A DNA stretch of 64,000 bases from JBAXGW01 sp037139195. Lineage in GTDB: Bacteria > Bacteroidota > Bacteroidia > Bacteroidales > JAHJDW01. Shown piece by piece: positions 26,965 to 36,700 of the stretch. The DNA lies in NCBI GenBank assembly GCA_037139195.1, contig JBAXGW010000009.1, positions 22,887-86,886 on the forward strand. The letters are read 5' to 3'. The position numbers were made by a program, and so were the translations under genes. Numbering within the stretch: position 1 is the first letter of the stretch; each line of letters opens with the position of its first letter. The notes under the pieces are model-generated. The model searched no databases and was not told where the DNA came from. It saw nothing but the letters and a program-made list of their open reading frames with translations.

Positions 26965-27777
26965 CTATAAATACCCCTCCCAAACAACTGGTAAATTAAG
27001 GAGTTTGGTGTCGATTTTCTTTTCAAAGATAGCAAAAACGGATGACCCACTACCTGACATGGAAGAGTAAGTTGCTCCAGCTTGATAAAAACAATCTTTA
27101 ATTTTTGATATATCAGGATATTTCTTAAAAATTGATTTTTCAAAATCATTCTTTATAGCGTTTTTCCATTCTAAAATATCTTTATTAATAAGCACTTGAA
27201 GGTTTTCAATTGGTTTTTCGGGTTTTACTCCCGAATAGGCATCGGCTGTGCCTACATGAATAGGAGGAAAAGCCAATACAAAATAATAATCTTTCAAATT
27301 TAAATCAATTAACTGATAATCATCACCTTTGTTAAAATTATAAGTGGGTTTATTTTCAATAAAAAAAGCACAATCACTACCCAACTGCGATGCATATTTT
27401 TTTAAATCTAAATTAGAAATATTTAAATGAAATAATTTGTTAATTCCAATTAAAGTGAATGCAGCGTCTGATGAACCTCCTCCAAGACCTGCGCCTATTG
27501 GAATTTGTTTGTGAAGATGAAATTTTACGCAAGGCAAATCATATTTTTCCCTAAGCAAATAATATGCTTTAACGCATAGATTGGAAGCTGAATCGCCAGG
27601 AATATAAATGCCTGAACTGGAAAAAGACACTTTGTTTTCAGATTTGGTTTCAACTATTTCCAAAATATCGCTTAATCCTATAGGCACAAAAATACTTTCA
27701 ATATTATGAAAGCCATCGCTGCGCTTTTCAACAATGTTTAACCCGATATTTATTTTTGCATTTGGATAAAGAATCAT
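26965..27777 (-). CDS. ispE: 4-diphosphocytidyl-2-C-methyl-D-erythritol kinase
   Basis: 270 residues, GHMP kinase family. It phosphorylates CDP-methylerythritol in the MEP route to isoprenoids, which feeds uppS. Seen: the start YPNAKINIGLNIVEKR DGFH-type motif (5-25), the ATP loop PIGAGLGGGSSDAAFTL (about 91-107) and the C-terminal SGSGSSVFAIF. It is a single gene, convergent with lptG and divergent from the GH3-type gene. Confidence 0.95.
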   Translation of the reverse strand: MILYPNAKINIGLNIVEKRSDGFHNIESIFVPIGLSDILEIVETKSENKVSFSSSGIYIPGDSASNLCVKAYYLLREKYDLPCVKFHLHKQIPIGAGLGGGSSDAAFTLIGINKLFHLNISNLDLKKYASQLGSDCAFFIENKPTYNFNKGDDYQLIDLNLKDYYFVLAFPPIHVGTADAYSGVKPEKPIENLQVLINKDILEWKNAIKNDFEKSIFKKYPDISKIKDCFYQAGATYSSMSGSGSSVFAIFEKKIDTKLLNLPVVWEGYL

Positions 27778-27880
27778 CTATTGATTTTTTAATATGTATT
27801 CAAAAATAGGAATTTTTTTAACAACAAATATTTTCAGGTTCAATATATTTAAACTATTTTTAACTTTTTAAATTTAAAGT

Positions 27881-29389
27881 ATGCCAATATTTAACTCAAT
27901 TATTGCTTGGATTATGAAGAATAGAATTCATCAAATTGAGCTATTCATCAAATATCCAATCGACGTGCAAGTTGATTTATTAAGAAAACATTTAAATAGT
28001 GCCAAAGATACCGAATGGGGAATAAAATATGATTTTGCATCAATAAAAAATTGGGAAGAATTTAAAAATAGAGTTCCGCTACAAGACTACGAGAGCCTTA
28101 AGCCTTCTATTGAAAGAATTAGAAGAGGCGAACAAAATATATTATGGCATACCGATATTAAATGGTTTGCAAAATCATCGGGTACCACCTCCGATAAAAG
28201 CAAATTTATTCCTGTCAGTCAAGAAGCATTGGAAGAATGCCATTTTAAAGGCGGAAAAGATTTAATTTCAATTTATTGCAATAATAATCCTGATACACAA
28301 ATATTTTCGGGTAAAAATCTTACTCTTGGCGGAAGTCATCAGGTTTGTGATATGAATACAGATGCTTATTATGGTGATGTTTCTGCAATACTAATGCAAA
28401 ACCTTCCTTTCTGGGCCGAACTTGTTCGTGTTCCAAACTTATCAATAGCTTTGATGGATGAATGGGAACAAAAAATAGAAGAAATATCAAAAGCAACAAT
28501 CGATCAAAATATCACAAATATTGCAGGTGTGCCTTCGTGGACATTGATTTTACTTCGAAATATTTTAATTAAAGCAGGCAAATCAGATATTTCAGAAATA
28601 TGGCCAAACCTCGAGCTTTATTTACATGGAGGAGTAAATTTTACTCCATACCACGAGCAGTTTAAACAAATAATTAGTTCGGGGAAAATGAATTATATCG
28701 AAACTTATAATGCTAGCGAAGGTTTTTTTGGAATTCAAGACCGTTTAGTTGCTGACGACATGCTACTTATGCTTGATTATGGAATTTTTTATGAGTTTAT
28801 TCCGATGGAGCATTTCCATGAGCTAAATGACCAAACAATTTCGCTTGAAGATGTTAGAATTGGTCAAAATTACGCAATGGTAATATCAACCAATGCTGGC
28901 TTATGGCGTTATCAAATTGGGGATATGATAGAATTTACCTCGTTAAGTCCATACAGAATAAGAATTACCGGTAGAACCAAATCTTTTATTAATGCTTTTG
29001 GCGAAGAATTAATTGTTGATAATGCAGAAAAGGCAATTAGTAAGGCATGTGAAAAATCTGGAGCTGTGGTTAAAGATTATACAGCTGCACCAATTTATTT
29101 TTCTGACACTGATGGAGGCTCGCATCAATGGGCTATCGAATTTGAAGTAGCTCCTAATGATGAGGAATATTTTATGGAACTTCTAGACAATGCTTTAAAG
29201 GCTTTAAACTCAGATTATGAAGCAAAAAGATATCACAGCATTGCACTGAAAACACCTGTTTTAACAAGTTTACCTACTGGAACATTTTACAAATGGCTTA
29301 AAAGCAAAGGGAAATTAGGCGGTCAGCATAAAGTGCCTCGATTATCAAACAATAGAAAACTTATTGATGAAATTTTATCTTTAATTTAA
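27881..29389 (+). CDS. GH3-family acyl-adenylating enzyme
   Basis: 502 residues, full length for the GH3 family, first known in plants for joining amino acids to jasmonate or auxin by ATP-driven adenylation. Seen: WFAKSSGTTSDKSKFIPV (P-loop-like ATP site, about 99-116), ETYNASEGFFGIQD (acid motif), and LWRYQIGDMIEFTSLSPYRIRITGRTKSFINAFGEELIVDNAE (hinge and C-lobe, split by motif). Bacteroidota members are common, but the substrate is not known to me. The neighbours do not reveal it. The 3' neighbour may be co-transcribed (46 bases apart). Confidence 0.88.
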   Translation: MPIFNSIIAWIMKNRIHQIELFIKYPIDVQVDLLRKHLNSAKDTEWGIKYDFASIKNWEEFKNRVPLQDYESLKPSIERIRRGEQNILWHTDIKWFAKSSGTTSDKSKFIPVSQEALEECHFKGGKDLISIYCNNNPDTQIFSGKNLTLGGSHQVCDMNTDAYYGDVSAILMQNLPFWAELVRVPNLSIALMDEWEQKIEEISKATIDQNITNIAGVPSWTLILLRNILIKAGKSDISEIWPNLELYLHGGVNFTPYHEQFKQIISSGKMNYIETYNASEGFFGIQDRLVADDMLLMLDYGIFYEFIPMEHFHELNDQTISLEDVRIGQNYAMVISTNAGLWRYQIGDMIEFTSLSPYRIRITGRTKSFINAFGEELIVDNAEKAISKACEKSGAVVKDYTAAPIYFSDTDGGSHQWAIEFEVAPNDEEYFMELLDNALKALNSDYEAKRYHSIALKTPVLTSLPTGTFYKWLKSKGKLGGQHKVPRLSNNRKLIDEILSLI

Positions 29390-29435
29390 ATCCAATTTTT
29401 TTGTAAGAAAAAAGATTTGTAATTTAGTGGTTAAT

Positions 29436-30245
29436 ATGAAAGCTATAAAAATTATTATATTTTCATTAATAACTTGTTTTATCCTTGCCGCAACTTGGAC
29501 TACACAAAAATTTGTTTTAGTAAAAACCATTACTCAGTCGCAAATATTACCTTTTACTACCGATAGATTGGGGAATACCTACACTTATAGCGAGAGCTCG
29601 ATTTTTAAATATAGTTTAAACAGCGAAAATCCTATTACATTTAGCAAAAAAGATTTAAACGGTATATCTTTTGTAGATGCTTCTAATCCTTTGAAAACAT
29701 TAGTTTTTTACAAGGATTTTCAAACAGTTTTATTTTTAGACAATACACTTTCTCCTAATGGCGACCCAATTGTATTATCCGATTATAATATCAATCAACC
29801 ACTGGCAGTTTGTACTTCTAACAATAATAATTTTTGGGTGTACAATAATGAAAATGCGCAACTGATTTGTTTCGACAATAAAATGCAGCAAATATTTAAA
29901 AGCGGAAATATTAACCAGCTATTAAATAGTAGTATTCAACCAAACTTTATAACTGAACAAACTAATTTTGTTTATGTAAATGACCCTGCATTAGGAGTTT
30001 TGATTTTTGATACTTACGCAAATTATATTAAAACCTTGCCAATAAAAAATTTGAAATCGTTTCAAGTAATTGGAGAAACTATTTTTTATTATAGCGAAAA
30101 TACGCTTAAAACATACAACAGCAGAACTTTAACAGAAAACACCATAAAAATACCCAATGCTGAAACTATATTTTGTAGAATAGAGCAGCAAAAAATATAT
30201 ATTCAGAAAAAATTGGGAATAGAAATTTTTGACGTAGAATTTTAA
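29436..30245 (+). CDS. Hypothetical exported protein, beta-propeller-like
   Basis: 269 residues from ATG at 29436 (a GTG at 29427 is the alternative). An N-terminal hydrophobic helix (about 4-21) could be a signal peptide or anchor. The rest is beta-rich with loose repeats (NTYTYSESSIFKYSL, NNFWVYNNENAQLICFDN, VYVNDPALGVLIFDTYANYIKTL) like blades of a WD-type or NHL propeller. No catalytic motif. It lies 11 bases before the deoxynucleoside kinase gene, so the two are probably one transcript. The function is unknown. Confidence 0.7.
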   Translation: MKAIKIIIFSLITCFILAATWTTQKFVLVKTITQSQILPFTTDRLGNTYTYSESSIFKYSLNSENPITFSKKDLNGISFVDASNPLKTLVFYKDFQTVLFLDNTLSPNGDPIVLSDYNINQPLAVCTSNNNNFWVYNNENAQLICFDNKMQQIFKSGNINQLLNSSIQPNFITEQTNFVYVNDPALGVLIFDTYANYIKTLPIKNLKSFQVIGETIFYYSENTLKTYNSRTLTENTIKIPNAETIFCRIEQQKIYIQKKLGIEIFDVEF

Positions 30246-30256
30246 AAGATTTAACT

Positions 30257-30874
30257 ATGCATATAGCAGTTGCCGGAAATATAGGCGCAGGAAAAACAAC
30301 GCTAACAACCATGTTAGCGAAACATTTTAAATGGGAACCTCATTTTGAAGATGCTGATAATAATCCGTATCTCGACAATTTTTACGAGGATATGCAAAGA
30401 TGGTCATTCAATCTTCAAATCTATTTTTTAAATAATAGGTTTCGTCAAATTATTGAATTACGTAAAAGTGGAAAATCGGTAATTCAAGACCGTACCATTT
30501 ATGAAGATGCATATATATTTGCTCCAAACTTACATGCTATGGGGTTAATGTCAACTCGCGATTATCAGAATTATTTGTCATTATTTGAATTGATGTCAGA
30601 ATTAGTTCAACCACCAGATTTGATGATTTACATGAGAGCTTCAGTTCCTACATTGGTGAACCAAATTCAGCAAAGAGGACGTGAATACGAAAATTCTATC
30701 CGCCTCGATTATCTTAAAAGGCTGAATGAACGATACGAAGCATGGATTTCTACTTATGACAAAAGCAAAATGTTAATTTTTGATATTGATAACCTTAATA
30801 TCACTTCAAAACCCGAAGATTTAGGGCATATTATTAATACAATTAATGGTGAAATTAACGGTTTATTTAAGTAA
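30257..30874 (+). CDS. Deoxynucleoside kinase
   Basis: 205 residues. P-loop GNIGAGKT (7-14), the DRTIYEDAYIFA motif (base and nucleoside-binding Asp-Arg), and the lid region QQRGREYENSI. The family phosphorylates deoxyadenosine, deoxyguanosine or deoxycytidine for DNA salvage. The exact base preference cannot be read reliably. It is coupled to the preceding propeller-like gene and followed by a hairpin repeat. Confidence 0.92.
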   Translation: MHIAVAGNIGAGKTTLTTMLAKHFKWEPHFEDADNNPYLDNFYEDMQRWSFNLQIYFLNNRFRQIIELRKSGKSVIQDRTIYEDAYIFAPNLHAMGLMSTRDYQNYLSLFELMSELVQPPDLMIYMRASVPTLVNQIQQRGREYENSIRLDYLKRLNERYEAWISTYDKSKMLIFDIDNLNITSKPEDLGHIINTINGEINGLFK

Positions 30875-30901
30875 ATTAATAATACAATCTTATTAAGTAC
30901 T

Positions 30902-30945
30902 CTTCTACTTCGCTCAGAATGACAGCAGACTGAGCGGAATAGAAG
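30902..30945. repeat. Dispersed palindromic repeat, family A, copy 1
   Basis: CTTCTACTTCGCTCAG (30902-30917) and CTGAGCGGAATAGAAG (30930-30945) form a hairpin with two mismatches and a 12-base loop. The core ACTTCGCTCAG plus TGACA recurs at 44.35 kb. It lies in the gap between the kinase gene and kdsB. Confidence 0.7.
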
Positions 30946-30990
30946 TCTACCAAGTGATTAAAAAATGTTTGTGCATTGAAGTAAAATTAA

Positions 30991-31731
30991 ATGAAAATTA
31001 TTGGAATCATACCTGCACGTTATCAATCAACTCGCTTTCCTGGGAAACCTTTGGTTTTGATTAATGGGAAAACGATGATTCAGCGTGTGTATGAACAATG
31101 TTTGAAAACGAATATCCTTTCCAAAGTTGTTGTTGCTACAGACGACAGTAGAATTTTTGAGCATATAAAGGCTTTTGGTGGAAATGTGGTATTGACTTCG
31201 CCTGATCATTGCAGTGGAACCGACCGATGCAACGAAGTAATTTCAAAATTAAAAGCACATAATGAATTATTTGATATTGCAATTAATATTCAAGGCGACG
31301 AGCCATACATCAATCCTATTCAAATTGAAGAATTAGTTGCTTGCTTTAATGATTCCGAAACGCAAATAGCTACACTAATTAAGAAAATTGAAAACGCAGA
31401 AGACTTATTCTCTCCAAATTGCGTTAAAGCCATTGCAGATTCGTCTAATAGAGCTATATATTTCAGCAGAAATCCTATTCCATACGTTAGAAATGCTGAA
31501 CAAAAGGACTGGTTAGCACATCGCACCTTCTACAAGCATATTGGAATATATGGTTATAAAACGAGTGTTCTGGAAGAAATAACAAAATTAGAAGTTTCGT
31601 CCTTAGAAAAAGCTGAATCGCTAGAACAATTAAGATGGATAGAAAATAAATATATAATTAAAACATCTATTACAACTTTCGAAAGTATCGCAATTGATAC
31701 CCCTTCTGACATTGAAAAAATAATAATTTAA
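30991..31731 (+). CDS. kdsB: CMP-KDO synthetase
   Basis: 246 residues. It activates KDO as CMP-KDO for the LPS inner core. Seen: IIGIIPARYQSTRFPGKPL (3-20 region), VVVATDDSRI, NIQGDEPYI with metal-binding Asp and YKHIGIYGYKTSVL. It fits with the LPS export genes of the window. The next gene is 34 bases downstream. Confidence 0.96.
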   Translation: MKIIGIIPARYQSTRFPGKPLVLINGKTMIQRVYEQCLKTNILSKVVVATDDSRIFEHIKAFGGNVVLTSPDHCSGTDRCNEVISKLKAHNELFDIAINIQGDEPYINPIQIEELVACFNDSETQIATLIKKIENAEDLFSPNCVKAIADSSNRAIYFSRNPIPYVRNAEQKDWLAHRTFYKHIGIYGYKTSVLEEITKLEVSSLEKAESLEQLRWIENKYIIKTSITTFESIAIDTPSDIEKIII

Positions 31732-31765
31732 CTTTCAACTTTATAAACTTTTAACTACTCCAGTC

Positions 31766-32992
31766 ATGCTAATAAAGTATATTTCTGAAATTTTAAAGAA
31801 AAAGGAACTTGTAATAATTCCTGATTTTGGTGCTATCTTTAAAAATCAAATGTCGGCAGTTGTTGATAACGATAAAAACGTATTAAAACCACCTTATATT
31901 ACATATACTTTCAACGAGTTTTTAAAATATAATGATGGAGAAATTGCTGGTTTAGTTAAAGAAGCTGAATCAATCACTCAAATTGAAGCCGAAGAAAAAA
32001 TTAAACTAGAAGTTCAAGAAATTAAGCAAAAGCTTGAACAAGGAAGTAAAATTCAGATTGATGGCGTGGGAGATTTGACTTTAGGAGCTAATGGAAAAAC
32101 GATTCTGATTTCTCTAGATATAAAAGATAAAGATGAAAATTTTGGGTTGCCCGAAATAAAGGTAGAGGCGGTAACTAAGGAAGAGCCTGTTGTTGTAGAA
32201 GAAAAGGCAGAAGAAGTTATTGTACCTATAATTGAAGAAATAACTACTGAACCAGCCGAAATTGAGATTGTTGATGCAGATAAAGTAATTGAAGAAAAGA
32301 AAAAAGAAATAATAATTGAAGAAGTACCTATTGCAACTACACATTGGAGCGAAAATGAGGAACCACAGGTAAATACAGTTCCAATTAATAATATTGAAGA
32401 ACCTGCTGAAAAAGAAGAATTCATTCAATCAGATGTATTGGAGCCTGTTATTGAGCCTAAAAGGAAGAAAAGAACGGGACTTGTAATTTTCTTATCTATA
32501 CTTGTTTTATTAATTTGTATTATTTCTGTGGCTTTAATTGTTGCTCCCGAAAAAGTAAAAGAAATGACTAAAAATCTTCCTTTTATTGGTCATACAAATG
32601 ATACGGTAATAACTAGGGATACCGTAATTAAAAAAGATACCGTTATAGAAAATACAACAGTTGAAGAGCAAGCAGCAGATTCAGTTATTGTAGATGAGCC
32701 AACTCCTGAAAAAGTTAAAGCGGAGCCAGTTAAACCCAAAGAACCCCCAAAGTCAAAAGAAAGTGCAACAAATGGCAATTTTTATATTGTAGCAGGAAGC
32801 TTTTCAGTAGCAGCAAATGCCGAAAAATTAAGTACACAACTTCAAGTTAAAGGATTTAGTGCACAAGTTATCAATTATAAAGGCAAAAGCACCGTTGTTT
32901 ACGGAACTTATACAACTCAAACAGAAGTGAATGAAGCCTTGGCGAAGATAAGAAGTGGCGAGAATAAGGATGCATGGATATTGAAGAAGTAG
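31766..32992 (+). CDS. HU-CCDC81-type and SPOR-domain inner-membrane protein
   Basis: 408 residues. Residues 1-115 look like the two HU-CCDC81 domains (MLIKYISEILKKKELVIIPDFGAI; IDGVGDLTL), cytoplasmic and related in fold to HU DNA-binding proteins. A long Glu/Val-rich linker follows (115-235), then a positively charged KRKKR and one membrane helix (about 238-260), a second linker (TVITRDTVIKKDTVI) and a C-terminal SPOR domain (about 333-408, NFYIVAGSFSVAANAEKL) that binds bare glycan strands at the division site. It may link division-site wall to a cytoplasmic partner or DNA. Function unproven. Confidence 0.85.
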   Translation: MLIKYISEILKKKELVIIPDFGAIFKNQMSAVVDNDKNVLKPPYITYTFNEFLKYNDGEIAGLVKEAESITQIEAEEKIKLEVQEIKQKLEQGSKIQIDGVGDLTLGANGKTILISLDIKDKDENFGLPEIKVEAVTKEEPVVVEEKAEEVIVPIIEEITTEPAEIEIVDADKVIEEKKKEIIIEEVPIATTHWSENEEPQVNTVPINNIEEPAEKEEFIQSDVLEPVIEPKRKKRTGLVIFLSILVLLICIISVALIVAPEKVKEMTKNLPFIGHTNDTVITRDTVIKKDTVIENTTVEEQAADSVIVDEPTPEKVKAEPVKPKEPPKSKESATNGNFYIVAGSFSVAANAEKLSTQLQVKGFSAQVINYKGKSTVVYGTYTTQTEVNEALAKIRSGENKDAWILKK

Positions 32993-33034
32993 TATTTAAA
33001 TTACTATGCACTTTTTAAGCATTTAAAGCAATTT

Positions 33035-33634
33035 ATGAAGTCATTAAGTAAATCCATATTAGTAATAATTTTTTTTGCCATTATTGCTTATGATAATCCT
33101 GTTATTCCAAATACTAATGATGAAATTTCAAATAAAGAATCTACGCTAGATACGACAGTATTAGTTAAAGGTGTATTTCCTTCAAAATATAGAGGACCTA
33201 ATTTATCGTTAAAACTTGCAAAAAAAATTCTTTACGAATATTTTAATAAAAAAGGAATTTATAATTCGGATAACATCCCCAGCATAATAGAAGACTCTGA
33301 CACATCTGCCCTTAGTGTAGATTTTGATACTATTTATAAAGTTAACTTAAATGGCAATAAGTTTGAAGATGCGATAATTACATATTGGTTGGCTCTGCCA
33401 TATTCTTCTGGACATTGTTTGCAGCCATTAAGAGCGGTAATAATTGATACTGATAATGGCTACACTATTACCAATGAGGAATTTATTCCTGATAGATATA
33501 TTATTGATAGCGTGAAAAATTCATCAAGTGGTAATTATATTTATGGGTATGATTATGAGTGTGCAAATGATAAAGTTTTAAGAAAACTTCGAATTAAAAT
33601 AATCAAATTATATAGTATTAATAAATCATTATAA
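33035..33634 (+). CDS. Hypothetical secreted protein
   Basis: 199 residues. N-terminal hydrophobic stretch (8-20) like a signal peptide. The body has an acidic-flanked segment (DFDTIYKVNLNGNKFEDAIITYWLALP) reminiscent of domains for which an ND or NG loop binds calcium, but no named family is recognised. Two cysteines (HCLQ, YECAND) could pair. It sits 42 bases after the SPOR gene and converges on the C25 protease gene with a shared hairpin. No function is offered. Confidence 0.6.
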   Translation: MKSLSKSILVIIFFAIIAYDNPVIPNTNDEISNKESTLDTTVLVKGVFPSKYRGPNLSLKLAKKILYEYFNKKGIYNSDNIPSIIEDSDTSALSVDFDTIYKVNLNGNKFEDAIITYWLALPYSSGHCLQPLRAVIIDTDNGYTITNEEFIPDRYIIDSVKNSSSGNYIYGYDYECANDKVLRKLRIKIIKLYSINKSL

Positions 33635-33705
33635 AAAAACTTCTTCAAAATATAGAAACCTTAACTAAAGAGATTATAATTTTTTATATTATAAGCATAT
33701 AATAA

Positions 33706-33733
33706 AGTTTATTGAAACGAATTTCAATAAACT
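33706..33733. terminator. Perfect hairpin at the end of the C25 protease gene
   Basis: AGTTTATTGAAA, CGAA loop, TTTCAATAAACT: perfect 12-base stem reaching into the protease stop codon at 33732-33734. It lies between convergent genes. T-runs are poor on both sides, so it may act as a weak terminator or as mRNA 3' protection. Confidence 0.6.
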
Positions 33734-36700
33734 ATCTTACAATAATCTTCTTAGTATAAACTTTATTATTTGCATTTACCTTGCAAAGGTAAACCCCTTC
33801 TGAAAGCTGAGGTATGTTTATGTCAATTGAATTTAAACCAACAGGACGAGATGAAGTATTATTATAAACAGCTTGTCCAATTGTGTTTATAATTGTAATC
33901 CCCACATTAGAATTTTCTTGAACATCAATAGATATAATCATTCTATCATTAACAGGGTTTGGATAAATCGATATTCCAGCGTTTCCATTCACATTGTTAA
34001 TATTTGAAGAAATTTGAATTGGAGGGAACACAATATAATCAACCCAAGCACAGTCTTCGCCACCAAGCTCAGTATAATCTTTTGAATATGTCCAAGTAAA
34101 AGTATGTTGACCTGTAGTTACTGCATAAGATGAGCGGCTCCAATCGGCAATCCCGTCCCACCATCCTTGAGATACATTATCAATTGAGAAGTCTAGAAAG
34201 TCCCATTGTTGGGTAGTTCCACTTTCTTCGCAAGAAACTTTTTTGTAAAAAGAGATAGAATCAGGAGCAACAACATTAACAGTAACTTGCATTACTGATG
34301 TTTGGTTGTCTATAACACTTCCTGATTTACTGCAATTGGCACCTTCATACATTCCAGTAGATGAAACAACCCAAGGCGAGTTTCCTCCTGATTGCCATGA
34401 GTATTTAGAAAAGTCGCCAGTTTCAAAATCTTCGTCAATAATTCCAACCGTTTTAACAAATGTTTTTTGTACAGTATAACTTCCAGATGTTAATGTGTAG
34501 GTGAATTCTGCATTTGTTCCAATTGGCGTGTTAGGTGCAACCAGAATATCAAATGATACTTCTTTGCTTGCTTGTGCATCTATTGTTCCAACAGGGGCAG
34601 TAGAATTTATTATTGAAACATAAGTACTTGTAGTTGATAAAACACCTGTAGTTGTATTTGCATTAGCATGACCATTATTTAATGATGGTATAATTATATT
34701 GGCAGCTTCGCCGGCATCAAGTTTGCCACTGCTATTTCCAGCAATGGTGTCAATAATAAATGGGTTTCCAATTGCAAGCGCAGGAGCATTAATTTTAAGA
34801 TTAAAGTTTGCAGTCCATGCATTTGATGAAGCATCTGTTATATTCATAGAAAATGGTGCAATATGTTGGTCTGGAACATTATTAGCAAGTGTAAGAGCAT
34901 AAGCATTATATTGAGTGCTAGTTGCTGAACTACTTATTGTTCCCCATGATTGAGAGTTATCGGTAATAGTAACGTAGGCATCAGTTGTGCTAATTGTAGC
35001 ATTTATATTTGTAGCATCTGCTGGTCCAACATTCTCTAATGTTACATCTAAAGTAATATTTTCAGAAAAATCGGCTTGTTGGTTGTTATTTCCAGCAACA
35101 TCTGCAATTACTTTTGTATTATAAATTACAAATGGTCCTGATGGAGCAATGATTTTAATATCACCTAAGTAAGGAATATAATTAAAAGCAGTTGCAGTAA
35201 CATGAATAGTATCAATAATACTAAGAGCTGTAAATGAAATTGTAGTAGAACCTCCAGAAACTATTCCAGTGCCAAGTATTTCATTGTTCATAGTTAATGC
35301 AATTCTAGCGCCTTCAACATTGCAATTAATCGCAAGTTGTGTAGTTCCAATTGGAACGGTAGACTGGTGTGTAACAGCCATAGTTTTTGCACTATCAGTT
35401 CTAATCATAAGAGAAGGGTCGCCAAAAAGAGTCCAAGTATCAGTCATATCGTATCCGCCTTGAGCATATTCATCGTTCATCAAAGCACAGCCGTTCATTG
35501 CTATTCCTCCAAAAGTACGTTTAATATTATTTGGTTGAAGCTCTGTTAAAATATCTACCATTTCATCTTGTGCACACATAGGTGGATTCCAGCTTTGATT
35601 GATTGTTGACATAAGAGCACCAATAGCTCCAACTGGACGACCATTATAGGTTGCTCTTAACCAGCCTTCTGCAAAACATGTTTGGTTTACAAAATTCCCA
35701 TTTACACATGCTACAGAAAAAATAAATGGCAACTTTTCAACATTGGTAAGCGAAGTCATGTTTGTATTTGAGAAACCTGATGTTACAAAAGAAAAATCGC
35801 TGCCATGACCTGTATATAAAATAATTCCAGTTCCTTTATTTACTTCGTTTAAAACGGATGTTGGATTTGGATCCCCTGCATCATCTGATCCACCTGTTTG
35901 TGTTCCATCAAAAAGTTCTTTAACATCAGAATAGGTGAAGTTAAGTAAATCAGTTCTCATGTTTCGTTGGTGTAACCAATCAACTTCGCCATCATCACCA
36001 CTACCATTCCCGCCTTCTGTTGAGCCAATGCATACACCTTTGCTAAGCCAATCGCTATTAATAGGATTTTTCTCATAATTAATCATTCTATCAGCTTGAG
36101 TTTGAACATCAGATATGTTTTCAGCTGAAAAACGACCTACAAAAATGTCTGGATAATGATCGTTTCCAACGATATATCCATAATCGTTGTCAGAATCGCC
36201 ACTGGTAGTTGAGCTAGAAGGCACTTGTGCTGCATCACCAACCAATAAAAGATATTTTAATCCTTTGGTGTTGTAATAATTGGCAACATAGCTTTTTATG
36301 GCAGCAGCATTCCCAATTGTAGAAACATCAATAATTTCAGTAGCAATCCCTATCTGTTTTTTCCAATTCAAAAATGCTTCCATAGAAGGCATAAACGAAC
36401 CATAAGAAATAATAAGCATATTGCCTTCTTCGCTAGTAGGAGAATATCTAGTTGTAGAATAATTTAAAAAATGTCTTTTATAAATATCCGAAAATTCCTT
36501 GTCGATTTTTGATGGACTTTTTGCTATTCCTTTTTTTGAAGGAGAAGCCATAATAGAAATTTTAATTTTGGTATAAACTCTTAATATTTTTTTAACTGGA
36601 TTATATTGGAAAGGGTAAATAACGGCTGTTTGACCCGAGAAATCTCTAAAAGTATATGGATTTCTTAGTTCTGCCAGTTTGCCTGGAAAAAATTCATCTT

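Noticed and set aside
32053..32428. Antisense frames over the SPOR-domain gene
   Set aside because: Low-complexity Ser/Ile or Phe/Asn strings are the reverse of the Glu/Val-rich linker.
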